From NCBI GenBank assembly GCA_945948185.1, contig CAMFAL010000016.1, forward strand, positions 1-32,147: a DNA stretch of 32,147 nt. Direction: 5' to 3'. Position numbers and translations under genes: made by a program. Below, one piece after another: positions 7,942-15,719 of this stretch (its first letter is position 1; each line of letters opens with the position of its first letter). The notes below the pieces were generated by a model. It was not told where the DNA came from. It saw only the letters and a program-made list of their open reading frames with translations, and searched no databases. The DNA is from an uncultured Clostridia bacterium (GTDB lineage Bacteria; Bacillota; Clostridia; Oscillospirales; Oscillospiraceae).

Positions 7942-8697
7942 ATGAAACTGGTATCCTGGAATGTCAACGGCCTGCGGGCCTGCCTGAATAAAGGCTTTCT
8001 GGACTTCTGCGCCTTCGCTGACGCGGATGTGATCTGCTTACAGGAGACGAAGATGCGCCCGGAGCAGGCGGAATTCGATCTGCCGGGCTATACCCGGTTC
8101 TGGAACAGCGCTGACAAAGCGGGCTACTCCGGCACCGCCATCTTTACCAAGACCCAGCCGCTGAACGTCACCTGCGACTTCGGCATTGACGAGCACCGCC
8201 ACGAGGGCCGGGTCATTACAGCGGAGTACCCAGACTTCTACCTGGTGTGCTGCTACACCCCCAACTCCAAGGATCAGCTGGCCCGGCTGGATTACCGCAT
8301 GGCCTGGGAGGACGATATCCGGGAGTACCTGCTGGAGCTGGATGCCAAAAAGCCCGTGGTCTACTGCGGCGATCTGAACGTGGCCCATGAAGAAATTGAT
8401 ATCAAGAACCCCAAGAGCAACCGCATGAACCCTGGTTTCTCCGATGAGGAGCGGGCCAAGATGACTCGGCTCCTTTCCAGCGGCTTTGTGGACACCTTCC
8501 GCTATCTCTACCCGGACAAGACCGGGGCCTACTCCTGGTGGAGCTACCGCTTCAACGCCCGGAAGAACAACGCGGGCTGGCGCATTGACTATTTCATCGT
8601 GTCTGAGCGGCTGAAGGAGAAGATCAAAAGCGCCGATATCTGGAGCGAGGTCATGGGCAGCGACCACTGCCCCGTGGTGCTGGAGCTGGATATTTAA
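7942..8697 (+). CDS. xth: Exodeoxyribonuclease III (AP endonuclease)
   Basis: 251 residues. All landmark motifs of the exonuclease III/APE family are present in order: WNVNGLRA at residues 6-13, LQETK near 35 (metal-binding Glu), YTPNS, GDLNVAHEEID (catalytic Asp/Asn), FRYLYPDKTGAYSWWSYR, and GSDHCPV near the C-terminus (Asp-His pair). It cleaves 5' of abasic sites and removes 3' blocking groups in base-excision repair. ATG 7942 follows AAGGAGAATCACC. The frame is open further upstream, but that part has no ribosome-binding site and covers the promoter. Confidence 0.95.
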   Translation: MKLVSWNVNGLRACLNKGFLDFCAFADADVICLQETKMRPEQAEFDLPGYTRFWNSADKAGYSGTAIFTKTQPLNVTCDFGIDEHRHEGRVITAEYPDFYLVCCYTPNSKDQLARLDYRMAWEDDIREYLLELDAKKPVVYCGDLNVAHEEIDIKNPKSNRMNPGFSDEERAKMTRLLSSGFVDTFRYLYPDKTGAYSWWSYRFNARKNNAGWRIDYFIVSERLKEKIKSADIWSEVMGSDHCPVVLELDI

Positions 8698-8705
8698 CGG
8701 GAACT

Positions 8706-8732
8706 AACGGTATTTTCGGTAAAATTGCCGTT
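8706..8732 (+). terminator. Weak terminator-like hairpin after exonuclease III
   Basis: AACGG (8706-8710) pairs with CCGTT (8728-8732), with an inner ATTTT/AAAAT pairing. No strong T-run follows, so termination would be inefficient. Confidence 0.35.
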
Positions 8733-8750
8733 TGAAAATCCGCTTAAAAG

Positions 8751-8779
8751 TTGTATCATGTAGTACAGCGTTGTATGAC
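8751..8779 (+). promoter_or_regulatory. Possible larA promoter
   Basis: TTGTAT (8751-8756), 17-nt spacer, TATGAC (8774-8779), giving a leader of about 55 nt before the larA start. Confidence 0.35.
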
Positions 8780-8839
8780 GACTATAAACTGTCGGGCACC
8801 GGAGAAACGAATCGGTCCCGTTTGAAAGGAAGCATTGAT

Positions 8840-10132
8840 ATGCCCGAAGCCATGAAATACGGCCAGCAGGAATTTGAGGTGAAGCTGCCTCCCGAATTGA
8901 TCGCGGCGGAGCTGGAGCCCAACCATGTGGACCTTCCTCAGCGGACCGTGCCGGAGCACATCCGGTACGCCCTGGAACATCCCATCGATTCCAAGCCCTT
9001 GAAGGAACTGGTAAAACCCGGCGAAACGGTTTGCATGATCATCTCCGATGTGACCCGCCGCTGGCAGTCCCCGGAGACCTACATCCCCATTTTGATCGAG
9101 GAGCTGGAGAAAGCCGGAATCCGGGACGAGGACATGCTCATCATCTCCGCCACCGGCACCCACCGGAAGCAGACGCAGGAGGAACACATCGGCCTGGTGA
9201 CGGAGGCGGTGTATGACCGCATCCGTCTGGTGGACCACCAGTGCACCGACGAGGAGAACCTCCAGTACGTGGGTACCACCTCCCGGGGCACACCCGTATG
9301 GCTGGACAAGCGGGCCCTGGCGTGTGACCATATCATTCTCACCGGCGGCGTGGTGTACCACTTCATGGCGGGCTTTGGCGGCGGACGCAAGAGCGTCCTG
9401 CCCGGCATCGCCGGCCGGGAGACCATTATGAAGAACCACAATCTGGCCCTGAATCCCGGCCTGGGTGCCGGGTCCAACCCGGAGGTTCGCAGCGCCAATC
9501 TGTCCGACAGCAACCCCGTCCACGCCGACATGATGGAGGCCTGCGCCATGGTGAAGCCTACCTTCCTGATCAACGTGGTGGTGGACGACAACCAGAAGAT
9601 CATCAGCGCCTTTGCCGGCAACTGGATCACCGCCCATAAGGCCGCCTGTGACCTGGTGGACAAGATGTACGGCGTGGCTGCCAGGGAGAAAACGCCCTTG
9701 GTCATCGCCAGTGCCGGCGGCTATCCCAAGGACCTGAACTTCTACCAGACCATCAAGACGCTGTGCAACGCCCTGGAGGTGGTGGAGGACGGCGGCACCA
9801 TCATCCTGGTGACGAAGTCCGATGAGGGCTTCGGCAGCGCCGACACGGAGCGCCAGATTGCAGGCTATGCCACTATGCTGGACCGGGAGAAGGCCCTGCG
9901 GGAGAACTTCTCCATCGGTGCCTTCATTGGCTACCTGTTTGCCGAGAACGCCGAGAAGTACCACCTGATTGCCGTTACCGGGATCCCCCAGGAGCAGTTC
10001 GGCACCGCCAAGATCCACGCGGTCAGGACCCTGGACGAGGCTTTGTCCCTGTCCCGGCAGCTGAACGGCGGCAAGGCCCTGCGGGCCACGCTTCTGCCCC
10101 ACGGCGCCAACACCCTGCCCAAGCTGAAATGA
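8840..10132 (+). CDS. larA: LarA-family nickel-pincer racemase (lactate racemase-like)
   Basis: 430 residues from ATG 8840, which has AAAGGA upstream; the frame is open 36 codons further but without a ribosome-binding site. Family hallmarks are present in order: SDVTRRW, ATGTHR (His), the block YHFMAGFGGGRKSVLPGI, which holds the His and the Lys that carries the pincer cofactor, and KNHNL (His). LarA proteins interconvert enantiomers of lactate or related 2-hydroxy acids using a nickel-pincer nucleotide made by LarB, LarC and LarE. None of those genes is in this window, so they must be elsewhere. Since the family includes homologues for several hydroxy acids, lactate is the default, not a proven substrate. 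It converges on ilvN. Confidence 0.85.
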   Translation: MPEAMKYGQQEFEVKLPPELIAAELEPNHVDLPQRTVPEHIRYALEHPIDSKPLKELVKPGETVCMIISDVTRRWQSPETYIPILIEELEKAGIRDEDMLIISATGTHRKQTQEEHIGLVTEAVYDRIRLVDHQCTDEENLQYVGTTSRGTPVWLDKRALACDHIILTGGVVYHFMAGFGGGRKSVLPGIAGRETIMKNHNLALNPGLGAGSNPEVRSANLSDSNPVHADMMEACAMVKPTFLINVVVDDNQKIISAFAGNWITAHKAACDLVDKMYGVAAREKTPLVIASAGGYPKDLNFYQTIKTLCNALEVVEDGGTIILVTKSDEGFGSADTERQIAGYATMLDREKALRENFSIGAFIGYLFAENAEKYHLIAVTGIPQEQFGTAKIHAVRTLDEALSLSRQLNGGKALRATLLPHGANTLPKLK

Positions 10133-10135
10133 GAT

Positions 10136-10168
10136 AAAAGGACCGGAGAGCAATGCTCCGGTCCTTTT
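10136..10168. terminator. Shared bidirectional terminator of larA and ilvBN
   Basis: 13-bp perfect inverted repeat (10136-10148 and 10156-10168) with A-run and T-run ends, placed between the convergent larA and ilvN genes. Confidence 0.85.
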
Positions 10169-10174
10169 TCACGG

Positions 10175-10741
10175 TCAGCGCACGTTCTTGCCGAACTCGT
10201 ACTCCTCCCGCAGCTTGCTTTCGTCGTAGATGGTGCTCTGGCCCCGCTCAATGGCGATGGTGCCGGTCTTGGCAATCTCCAGAATACCGAAATCCTCCAG
10301 CGTCTCAATGAGGGCGGTGTTTTTGCTCTGACTGCCGAATACCCAGATGGTCAGGGACTCCTTGCCCACGTCGATGACCTTGGCCCGGAAAATGTTCACC
10401 AGCTGGATGATCTCATTCCGGGCGGCCCGGTCCTCGGCCCGGACCTTGATCAAGGCGATTTCCCGTCGGATACAGGTTTCTTCATCCAGAATCTTCACCG
10501 CCTTCACCGGCAGCAGCTTTCGGCATTGGGCGGCAATCTGCTCGATCATCAGTTCTTCGCACATAATCTCAATGGAGATCCGGGTGATGCCGGGCTTGTC
10601 CGTGGCGCCGGAAACGATGGACTCGATGTTGTAGCCCTTCCGGGAAAACAGGCGGGATACCTGACTCAAAACGCCGGGCACGTCCTCCACCAGGATACAC
10701 AGGGTATAGAGCTTCCGGACTGTGTTGAATTCCTTTTTCAT
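10175..10741 (-). CDS. ilvN: Acetolactate synthase, regulatory (small) subunit
   Basis: 188 residues. An N-terminal ACT domain occupies about residues 8-80 (LYTLCILVEDVPGVLSQVSR, then the YNIESIVSG motif), and the ALS small-subunit C-terminal domain fills the remainder. It binds the catalytic subunit IlvB and confers valine feedback control. AGGAGG lies upstream of two consecutive ATGs; the second (10739-10741) has the better 6-nt spacing, and starting one codon earlier at 10744 is equally possible in practice. The gene follows ilvB by about 10 bp in the same operon. The open frame extends far upstream to 11005, but that part overlaps ilvB in another frame and is not protein-like. Confidence 0.93.
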   Translation of the reverse strand: MKKEFNTVRKLYTLCILVEDVPGVLSQVSRLFSRKGYNIESIVSGATDKPGITRISIEIMCEELMIEQIAAQCRKLLPVKAVKILDEETCIRREIALIKVRAEDRAARNEIIQLVNIFRAKVIDVGKESLTIWVFGSQSKNTALIETLEDFGILEIAKTGTIAIERGQSTIYDESKLREEYEFGKNVR

Positions 10742-10752
10742 CATGCACCTCC

Positions 10753-12456
10753 TCAATCCAGCAGGAAATCCGTAATGGGAGAGCCGGCGGCCACCATGGG
10801 CCGGACCATCTCGTCCATATCCAGCATGCAGTCGATCACCGCACCGGTGCCGCAGGAGAGCGCTTGGGCCAGGGCTTCCTCCATCTCGGCCCGGCAGGTG
10901 ACCCGGAAGCCCCGCAGGCCGTAGGCCTCTGCCAGCTTCACGAAATCCGGCCCCCGGTCCAGGGTTGTGGCGGAGTATCGCTTTCCGTAGATCAGGCTCT
11001 GCCATTGGCGGACCATGCCCAGAGTGCCGTTGTTGAACACCACGGTGATAATGGGCAGGCCATAATGCTCCACGGTGCTCAGCTCATGGCAGTTCATACG
11101 GAAGCAGCCGTCTCCGGTGATGTGGAGTACCCGCTTGTCCGGGTTGCCTATCTGGGCGCCGATGGCGGCCCCCAAACCGAAGCCCATGGTGCCGAAGCCG
11201 CCGGAGGTCAGAAGCTGACCGGGGTAGTTGAAATGCAGGTACTTGATGGCCCACATCTGGTGCTGGCCCACGTCGGTGGCCACGATGGCGTCCTCCGGCG
11301 CCTGGGTCCGGAGGACCTCCAGAACCTGTTGGGGCGTCAGAACGGGGGTGTCCTCCGCCACGGAGGGAGCACGCAGGGGAAGAATGTGCTCCTTCCAGGC
11401 GGTGTGGTCGTACTGGGGCAGATTGGCGTTCAGCATCTCCAGCACCCGCCGGGCGGAGCCGATGATGTGGTGATCCGTCAGAACATTTTTGTCGATTTCT
11501 GCCCGGTCAATATCAATCTGCACGATCTTGGCCTGTTTTGCAAAGGTGGCGGGGTCCAGGGCTACCCGATCGGAGAACCGACAGCCCACGGCGATCAGCA
11601 GGTCGCACTCCGCACAGGCCTGATTGGAGGCCCTGGAGCCGTGCATGCCGATCATGCCGGTGGTCAGGGGATGGCCGCCGGGGAAGCCGCCGCCGCCCAT
11701 GACGGTGATAGCCACGGGAGCGTCCAGCTTTTCGGCAAATTCCCGGAACTGCCGGTTGGCCCGGCCTCGGACCACACCGCCGCCGCACAGCAGCAGGGGG
11801 CGCTCCGCCTGGGCAATCATCTCCAGCAGGGTTTCCACGTCCTGCCGGTCCGGCTCGGGGTTTTTCAGCTGGTGGCTGCGGTTCAGGTCCTGGATGCTGG
11901 CGCAGGTGCGGTTTTGCTGCCAGGGAATGAACTCGTATTCAATCTCTATGCTGGGAGCGGTGACGTTTTTGAGAAAGTCGATGAGCACCGGGCCGGGCCG
12001 GCCGCTGGCCGCCACGGCGAAGGCCTGGCGCATGACGTCCGGAATGGTCTGGGCGTCCCGAACCAGGAAGGTGGCCTTGGTGATCGGCATGGCAATGCCG
12101 GTGATGTCCACCTCCTGGAAAGCGTCCTTGCCCAACAGGTTCTCTCCCACATTGCAGGTGATAAACACCACGGGAGAGGAGTCCAGATAGGCCGTGGCGA
12201 TGCCGGTGGTCAGGTTGGTGGCGCCGGGCCCGGAGGTGGCGAAGCACACGCCCACCTTGCCAGTGGACCGGGCGTAGCCGTCGGCCGCGTGGGCGGCACC
12301 CTGCTCATGGGCGGTCAGGACATGGTGAATCCGGTCCTGATAGCGGTACAGTTCGTCATAGAGGTTCAGGATAGTACCGCCGGGATAGCCGAATACGGTG
12401 TCCACATCCTGTTCCAGCAGGCATTCCATAATGGCCTGCGTCGCGGGGATCTTCAA
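10753..12456 (-). CDS. ilvB: Acetolactate synthase, catalytic (large) subunit
   Basis: 567 residues. Thiamine-diphosphate enzyme with the N-terminal PYR domain (DTVFGYPGG, then catalytic Glu in AHEQGAAHAADGYAR near residue 50 and SGPGATNL), a central domain, and the C-terminal domain with GDGCFRMNCHELS ending in FNN, the ThDP/magnesium motif. It condenses two pyruvates to acetolactate (valine, leucine) or pyruvate with 2-ketobutyrate (isoleucine). The start is set at TTG 12454-12456 because CAGGAGGAA precedes it by 8 nt and the protein then begins KIPATQAIMECL, aligned with homologues. An in-frame ATG at 12481-12483 would put that site inside the coding region. The transcript leader is short, leaving no room for a classical attenuator. 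Confidence 0.95.
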   Translation of the reverse strand: MKIPATQAIMECLLEQDVDTVFGYPGGTILNLYDELYRYQDRIHHVLTAHEQGAAHAADGYARSTGKVGVCFATSGPGATNLTTGIATAYLDSSPVVFITCNVGENLLGKDAFQEVDITGIAMPITKATFLVRDAQTIPDVMRQAFAVAASGRPGPVLIDFLKNVTAPSIEIEYEFIPWQQNRTCASIQDLNRSHQLKNPEPDRQDVETLLEMIAQAERPLLLCGGGVVRGRANRQFREFAEKLDAPVAITVMGGGGFPGGHPLTTGMIGMHGSRASNQACAECDLLIAVGCRFSDRVALDPATFAKQAKIVQIDIDRAEIDKNVLTDHHIIGSARRVLEMLNANLPQYDHTAWKEHILPLRAPSVAEDTPVLTPQQVLEVLRTQAPEDAIVATDVGQHQMWAIKYLHFNYPGQLLTSGGFGTMGFGLGAAIGAQIGNPDKRVLHITGDGCFRMNCHELSTVEHYGLPIITVVFNNGTLGMVRQWQSLIYGKRYSATTLDRGPDFVKLAEAYGLRGFRVTCRAEMEEALAQALSCGTGAVIDCMLDMDEMVRPMVAAGSPITDFLLD

Positions 12457-12497
12457 TGTGCATTCCTCCTGCCTGTATAACATACTCTTGAGTTGCC

Positions 12498-12526
12498 ATT
12501 ATACAGGGGTTTTGGCTGGAGCACAA
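12498..12526 (-). promoter_or_regulatory. ilvBN promoter
   Basis: Minus-strand TTGTGC (12521-12526), 17-nt spacer, TATAAT (12498-12503). It starts about 20 bp beyond the gpr stop codon. Confidence 0.75.
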
Positions 12527-12547
12527 CTAAAAGATGAATGGACACAG

Positions 12548-13444
12548 TCAGCTCAAAAGCGCATTGATCTCCTCGATCTCCAGGTCCTGCAGGGCCCAGT
12601 TGATGCCGTAGCCCACCACCTTGCTCAGGTCGCGTACCTGGGCGTCAATGTCCCGGGGGGTCACCAGTAGGTTCTGCTGGCTGCCCCGGAGTTTCTCCTC
12701 GTCAATTTCCGTGATACCGGCTTCCTCCAGCAGGTCCGCCGCCAGGGTGGCGGCGTCCACCACCGTAGGGATGCCGATGGAGAATACCGGGACTCCCAGG
12801 GTTTCCTGGTTCAGGGCCGCCCGGTGGTTCCCTACCCCGGAGCCGGGAATGATGCCGGTGTCACTGAGCTGTACGGTGGTGCAGACCCGCCCCACCCGGC
12901 GGGAGGCCAGGGCGTCGACAGCGATGACCAGGGAGGGTTCCACCTGGGCCACCAGTCCCCGCACCGCTTCCGCTGATTCCACGCCGGTGGTACCCAGGAC
13001 GCCGGTGCGGAAAACCGCCACGGGCCTGAATCCGGAGAAGTGCTTGGGCATGGCGGCAATGAGGTGGCGGGTCACCAGTACGCTGTCCGCCGCCAGAGGA
13101 CCCACGGCGTCCGGGGTCATGGCCCCGTTGCCCAGGCCCACGATAAGGGCAGGGCCATCGTCGGGGAGCAGCTCCTTCAGCTGGCTGCCCACGGCCCGGA
13201 CCGCCCGCTCAAAAAAATCCGCCTTCCGCTGCCAGAAGGTGGTCAGGTCAATGGTGAGATAGCTGCCGGGAGGCTTCCCCAGGGCCTGGGCGCCCTTTTC
13301 ATTGAGAATGTCCACCCGGGTCAGGGGATACCCCTCCAGCTTCGTTTTCGCTGCCTTCACCCCGGACAGGCGTGACGTTTTTTCTGCCGATTCCTGCCAC
13401 AGCTCCCGGGCTTCCAGGGCCAGATCGGTCCGTTTTGCAAACAA
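12548..13444 (-). CDS. gpr: GPR germination protease (SASP-specific)
   Basis: 298 residues. The N-terminus FAKRTDLALEA matches the FxxRTDLAxEA signature around the zymogen processing region of GPR. Later blocks LIVGLGNGAMTPDAVGP, VFRTGVLGTTGVES, VIAVDALASR and GSGVGNHR are typical of peptidase family A25. GPR degrades small acid-soluble DNA-binding proteins during spore germination; it is made as an inactive precursor in the forespore. The start is TTG 13442-13444, preceded by GGAGG with 8-nt spacing; a TTG at 13465 is also in frame but would cover that site. A sigma-G-like promoter lies upstream (13485-13514). Its presence shows that the organism belongs to an endospore-forming lineage. Confidence 0.93.
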   Translation of the reverse strand: MFAKRTDLALEARELWQESAEKTSRLSGVKAAKTKLEGYPLTRVDILNEKGAQALGKPPGSYLTIDLTTFWQRKADFFERAVRAVGSQLKELLPDDGPALIVGLGNGAMTPDAVGPLAADSVLVTRHLIAAMPKHFSGFRPVAVFRTGVLGTTGVESAEAVRGLVAQVEPSLVIAVDALASRRVGRVCTTVQLSDTGIIPGSGVGNHRAALNQETLGVPVFSIGIPTVVDAATLAADLLEEAGITEIDEEKLRGSQQNLLVTPRDIDAQVRDLSKVVGYGINWALQDLEIEEINALLS

Positions 13445-13457
13445 CGATTTCGCCTCC

Positions 13458-13485
13458 AGACACAAAATCTTGTGGTTTTGTGTCT
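13458..13485. repeat. 10-bp inverted repeat at the gpr transcription start
   Basis: Perfect arms 13458-13467 and 13476-13485 separated by 8 nt. One arm touches the sigma-G-like -10 element and the other abuts the gpr ribosome-binding site. The predicted transcript would start inside it, so it is more likely a DNA operator than an RNA hairpin. Confidence 0.5.
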
Positions 13486-13514
13486 AGCATGTCCGCAAGG
13501 GAAAGCAATATTCG
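13485..13514 (-). promoter_or_regulatory. Sigma-G (or sigma-F) type promoter of gpr
   Basis: Minus-strand CGAATA (13509-13514), 17 nt, CATGCTA (13485-13491). The forespore sigma-G consensus in Bacillus is TGAATA and CATACTA at this spacing, so the site matches 5 of 6 and 6 of 7. gpr of B. subtilis is known to be forespore-transcribed. Confidence 0.6.
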
Positions 13515-13543
13515 AAAAAAATGCAAAAATTCTGAAAAAACTC

Positions 13544-13572
13544 TTGATTTCTCGAGAGATTCCTGCTAAAAT
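13544..13572 (+). promoter_or_regulatory. rpsT promoter
   Basis: TTGATT (13544-13549), 17-nt spacer, TAAAAT (13567-13572). It is back-to-back with the gpr promoter; the two -35 elements are 29 bp apart. Confidence 0.7.
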
Positions 13573-13625
13573 ACCATTCTGCACGGTGGAAAATCCCACT
13601 GAATTTGCCTAAGGAGGTGTTTGGT

Positions 13626-13889
13626 TTGCCGAATATTAAGTCTGCCAAGAAGCGCGTTCTGATCGGTGAAGTGAGAAACGCACGCAACAAGGCCGCAAAG
13701 TCCGAGCTGAAGACCGCCATCAAGAAGTTCGAGGTTGCTGCCGCAGAAGGCAATCGCACCGAGGCCGATGGCGCTTACAAGGTTGCAGTGAAGAAAGTCG
13801 ATCAGGCTGTTGCCAAGGGCATTCTGCACAAGAACACGGCCGCTCACAGAAAGAGCGCCATGACCCTGAAGCTCAACAAGATCGGTTGA
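13626..13889 (+). CDS. rpsT: 30S ribosomal protein S20
   Basis: 87 residues. The typical S20 opening PNIKSAKKRVLIGE, with a strongly basic helical body and the conserved KGILHKNTAAHRKS segment near the C-terminus. It binds 16S rRNA and is needed for 30S assembly. The start is TTG 13626-13628, with AAGGAGG 8 nt upstream; an in-frame ATG at 13605 precedes that site and cannot be the start. Codon use (Arg CGC, few CGG) is that of a highly expressed gene. The divergent rpsT/gpr arrangement is also seen in Bacillus. Confidence 0.95.
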   Translation: MPNIKSAKKRVLIGEVRNARNKAAKSELKTAIKKFEVAAAEGNRTEADGAYKVAVKKVDQAVAKGILHKNTAAHRKSAMTLKLNKIG

Positions 13890-13900
13890 TCGAGTGAATC

Positions 13901-13930
13901 AAAGGACATCCTGAAGGGATGTCCTTTTTT
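13901..13930 (+). terminator. rpsT terminator
   Basis: 11-bp inverted repeat (13901-13911 and 13917-13927) followed by a run of T, 11 bp past the rpsT stop. Confidence 0.85.
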
Positions 13931-13994
13931 CATAGTTGGAGCCGGTGACTCCTTGATTTGTTCACATTCTGGATCTTTTCCTTTTCCCGGATTG

Positions 13995-14003
13995 TGATAC
14001 AAT
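13995..14003 (+). promoter_or_regulatory. Extended -10 promoter of the tatD operon
   Basis: TGATACAAT (extended -10, TG at 13995-13996 and TACAAT at 13998-14003) with no good -35, 28 bp upstream of tatD. Confidence 0.45.
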
Positions 14004-14031
14004 ACCGCATACTAGAATACGAGGTGATTTC

Positions 14032-14799
14032 ATGCCCATTTTCGATACCCATGCCCATTACGATTCCGGCGGCTTCAACGCCGACCGGGACCAGGTCCTC
14101 TCCTCCCTGCTCGCTGCAGGCGTAGGCCTGGTGGTGGACCCGGGCTGCGACGTGCCCTCCTCCCGGGCCGCTGTGGCCCTGGCGGAGCAGTATCCCCATG
14201 TGTACGCCGCCGTGGGTATTCACCCGGAGGACTGCGCTGGGTGCACGGATGACGATTTTGCCGCCATTCGGGACCTTTGCGGCCACGAAAAGGTGGTAGC
14301 CATCGGGGAGATCGGCCTGGACTACTACTGGGCGGAGAATCCCCCCAAGGAGTTCCAGCAGGAAGTCTTTCGCCGCCAGCTGGAGCTGGCCCGGGAGCTG
14401 GACCTGCCCGTCATCATCCATGACCGGGAGGCCCACGGAGACAGTCTTGCCATCGTTTTGGAATACCCGGAAGTGCGGGGTGTGTTCCACTGCTTTTCCG
14501 GTAGTCCCGAAATGGCTGCCGAGCTGCTGAGGCGGGGCTGGTACCTGGGGTTTGACGGACCTATCACGTATAAAAACGCCAAGCGGGCCCCGGAGGTCGC
14601 CGCCGTCACGCCGCTGGACCGCATCGTGGTGGAGACGGATTCGCCCTACCTGACCCCGGTTCCCTACCGGGGCAAGCGGAACGACAGCCGCTACCTGCCC
14701 TACGTCATTGAAAAGCTGGCGGAGTGGAAGGGCGTGACCCCGGCGGAAATGACGGACATCACCTGGGAAAACGGAAAACGCTTATTTGGATTGGAGTGA
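14032..14799 (+). CDS. tatD: TatD-family metal-dependent hydrolase/DNase
   Basis: 255 residues with the full TatD metal-site set: DTHAHYD at residues 5-11, GEIGLDYYW near 90, IIHDREAHGD near 130 (His), FHCFSG near 155 (His) and VETDSPYLTP near 205 (Asp). Relatives are magnesium-dependent DNases, possibly acting in repair or tRNA/DNA turnover; the true role is unsettled. ATG 14032 has GAGGTG upstream. The stop lies 5 bp before a radical SAM gene of a family known to sit beside tatD. Confidence 0.93.
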   Translation: MPIFDTHAHYDSGGFNADRDQVLSSLLAAGVGLVVDPGCDVPSSRAAVALAEQYPHVYAAVGIHPEDCAGCTDDDFAAIRDLCGHEKVVAIGEIGLDYYWAENPPKEFQQEVFRRQLELARELDLPVIIHDREAHGDSLAIVLEYPEVRGVFHCFSGSPEMAAELLRRGWYLGFDGPITYKNAKRAPEVAAVTPLDRIVVETDSPYLTPVPYRGKRNDSRYLPYVIEKLAEWKGVTPAEMTDITWENGKRLFGLE

Positions 14800-14804
14800 A
14801 CCTT

Positions 14805-15428
14805 ATGGAAAAAGGCTTTACCATCACTTATGAATACGGGGATAATCTGTATGTAAACCCCACCAACCGCTGCAACTTCAACTGCGAATTCTGCCTGCGG
14901 CACAACCAGGGCTCCGGCGGCAGCATCTATACCCATAACCTGTGGCTGAAGCGGGAACCCACCAAAGAGGAGATCCTTGCCTCCATCGAGAGCCACGACT
15001 TGTCCAAATACAAGCAGCTGGTGTTCGTTGGCTTCGGCGAACCCAGCTACCGTATCGAGGACATCTGCTGGGTTATCGACCAGATGAAGGCCAAGGGCGA
15101 GAAGATTTACACCCGTATGGACACCAACGGAACCGGCAGCCTCCTTCACGGCCGGGATATCTGCCCGGAGTTTGCCGGACGGTTCGACATGGTGTCCATC
15201 TCCCTGAACACCGACACCGCCGAGAAGTATGACGCCCTGTGCCATCCCGTCCAGGAGGGCGCCTACGAGGCCATGAAGGCCTTCGCCAAGGAGATTCAGA
15301 AGTACGTCCCCACGGTGATGATGACCGTGGTGGATACCATTCCCAAGGAAGAGATTGAGAACTGCCGCAAAATCTGCGAGGACGAGATCGGCGCCGTCTA
15401 CCGGGTGCGGGAGTATATCGAAGATTAA
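14805..15428 (+). CDS. TatD-associated radical SAM protein
   Basis: 207 residues from ATG 14805, with GGAG in the tail of tatD serving as ribosome-binding site. The radical SAM cluster motif C-x3-C-x2-C is present as CNFNCEFC near residues 20-27, preceded by NPTNR. A GFGEPSY segment near 75 corresponds to the GGE-type SAM-binding motif, and MDTNGTG and SISLNTDTAEKYD continue the half-barrel. It is short: after the SAM domain there is no SPASM or other extension. The family is recognised as TatD-linked (TIGR04038-like) with no known substrate. The 5-bp spacing to tatD suggests coupled translation and a shared function. Confidence 0.88.
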   Translation: MEKGFTITYEYGDNLYVNPTNRCNFNCEFCLRHNQGSGGSIYTHNLWLKREPTKEEILASIESHDLSKYKQLVFVGFGEPSYRIEDICWVIDQMKAKGEKIYTRMDTNGTGSLLHGRDICPEFAGRFDMVSISLNTDTAEKYDALCHPVQEGAYEAMKAFAKEIQKYVPTVMMTVVDTIPKEEIENCRKICEDEIGAVYRVREYIED

Positions 15429-15449
15429 GAATAGAGAGAGGATTAACAA

Positions 15450-15680
15450 ATGATAGGTTCCCTGATTATGGGCGCCCTGGTGGGCTGGATCGCGGGAAAG
15501 CTGATGAACCTGGAGGGCGGCCTCCTGCGGAATATTATTGTGGGCCTCATCGGCTCTTTTGTGGGCAGTGTGGTGTTTGGCCTGGTGGGCTTCTCCGCCC
15601 ACGGTATGATCGCCAATTTACTGGTGGGCATCGTGGGTGCCTGTATTTTCATCTGGCTGGGCCGGAAAATTTTTCACTGA
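15450..15680 (+). CDS. GlsB/YeaQ/YmgE-type small membrane protein
   Basis: 76 residues, nearly all hydrophobic, with three membrane segments and the glycine-rich pattern of the so-called transglycosylase-associated family (GALVGWIAGKLM, LRNIIVGLIGSFVGS, LLVGIVGACIFIWL). The family is often linked to general stress; a biochemical function is not established. AGAGAGGAT lies before ATG 15450. It is 21 bp after the radical SAM gene and ends at a strong terminator, so it is probably the last gene of the tatD operon. Confidence 0.88.
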   Translation: MIGSLIMGALVGWIAGKLMNLEGGLLRNIIVGLIGSFVGSVVFGLVGFSAHGMIANLLVGIVGACIFIWLGRKIFH

Positions 15681-15687
15681 ACAGCGT

Positions 15688-15719
15688 AAAAAAGAGACGC
15701 CATGTGGCGTCTCTTTTTT
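15688..15719. terminator. Bidirectional terminator
   Basis: 14-bp perfect inverted repeat (15688-15701 and 15706-15719) with A-run and T-run ends and a 4-nt loop, between the convergent tatD operon and TSUP-VOC operon. Confidence 0.9.

Noticed and set aside
10864-12480. 538-codon plus-strand frame opposite ilvB
   Set aside because: Antisense shadow; ilvB has all its motifs on the minus strand.
12457-12547. Leader-peptide attenuator for ilvBN
   Set aside because: The leader is about 35 nt and has no run of branched-chain codons or terminator pair.
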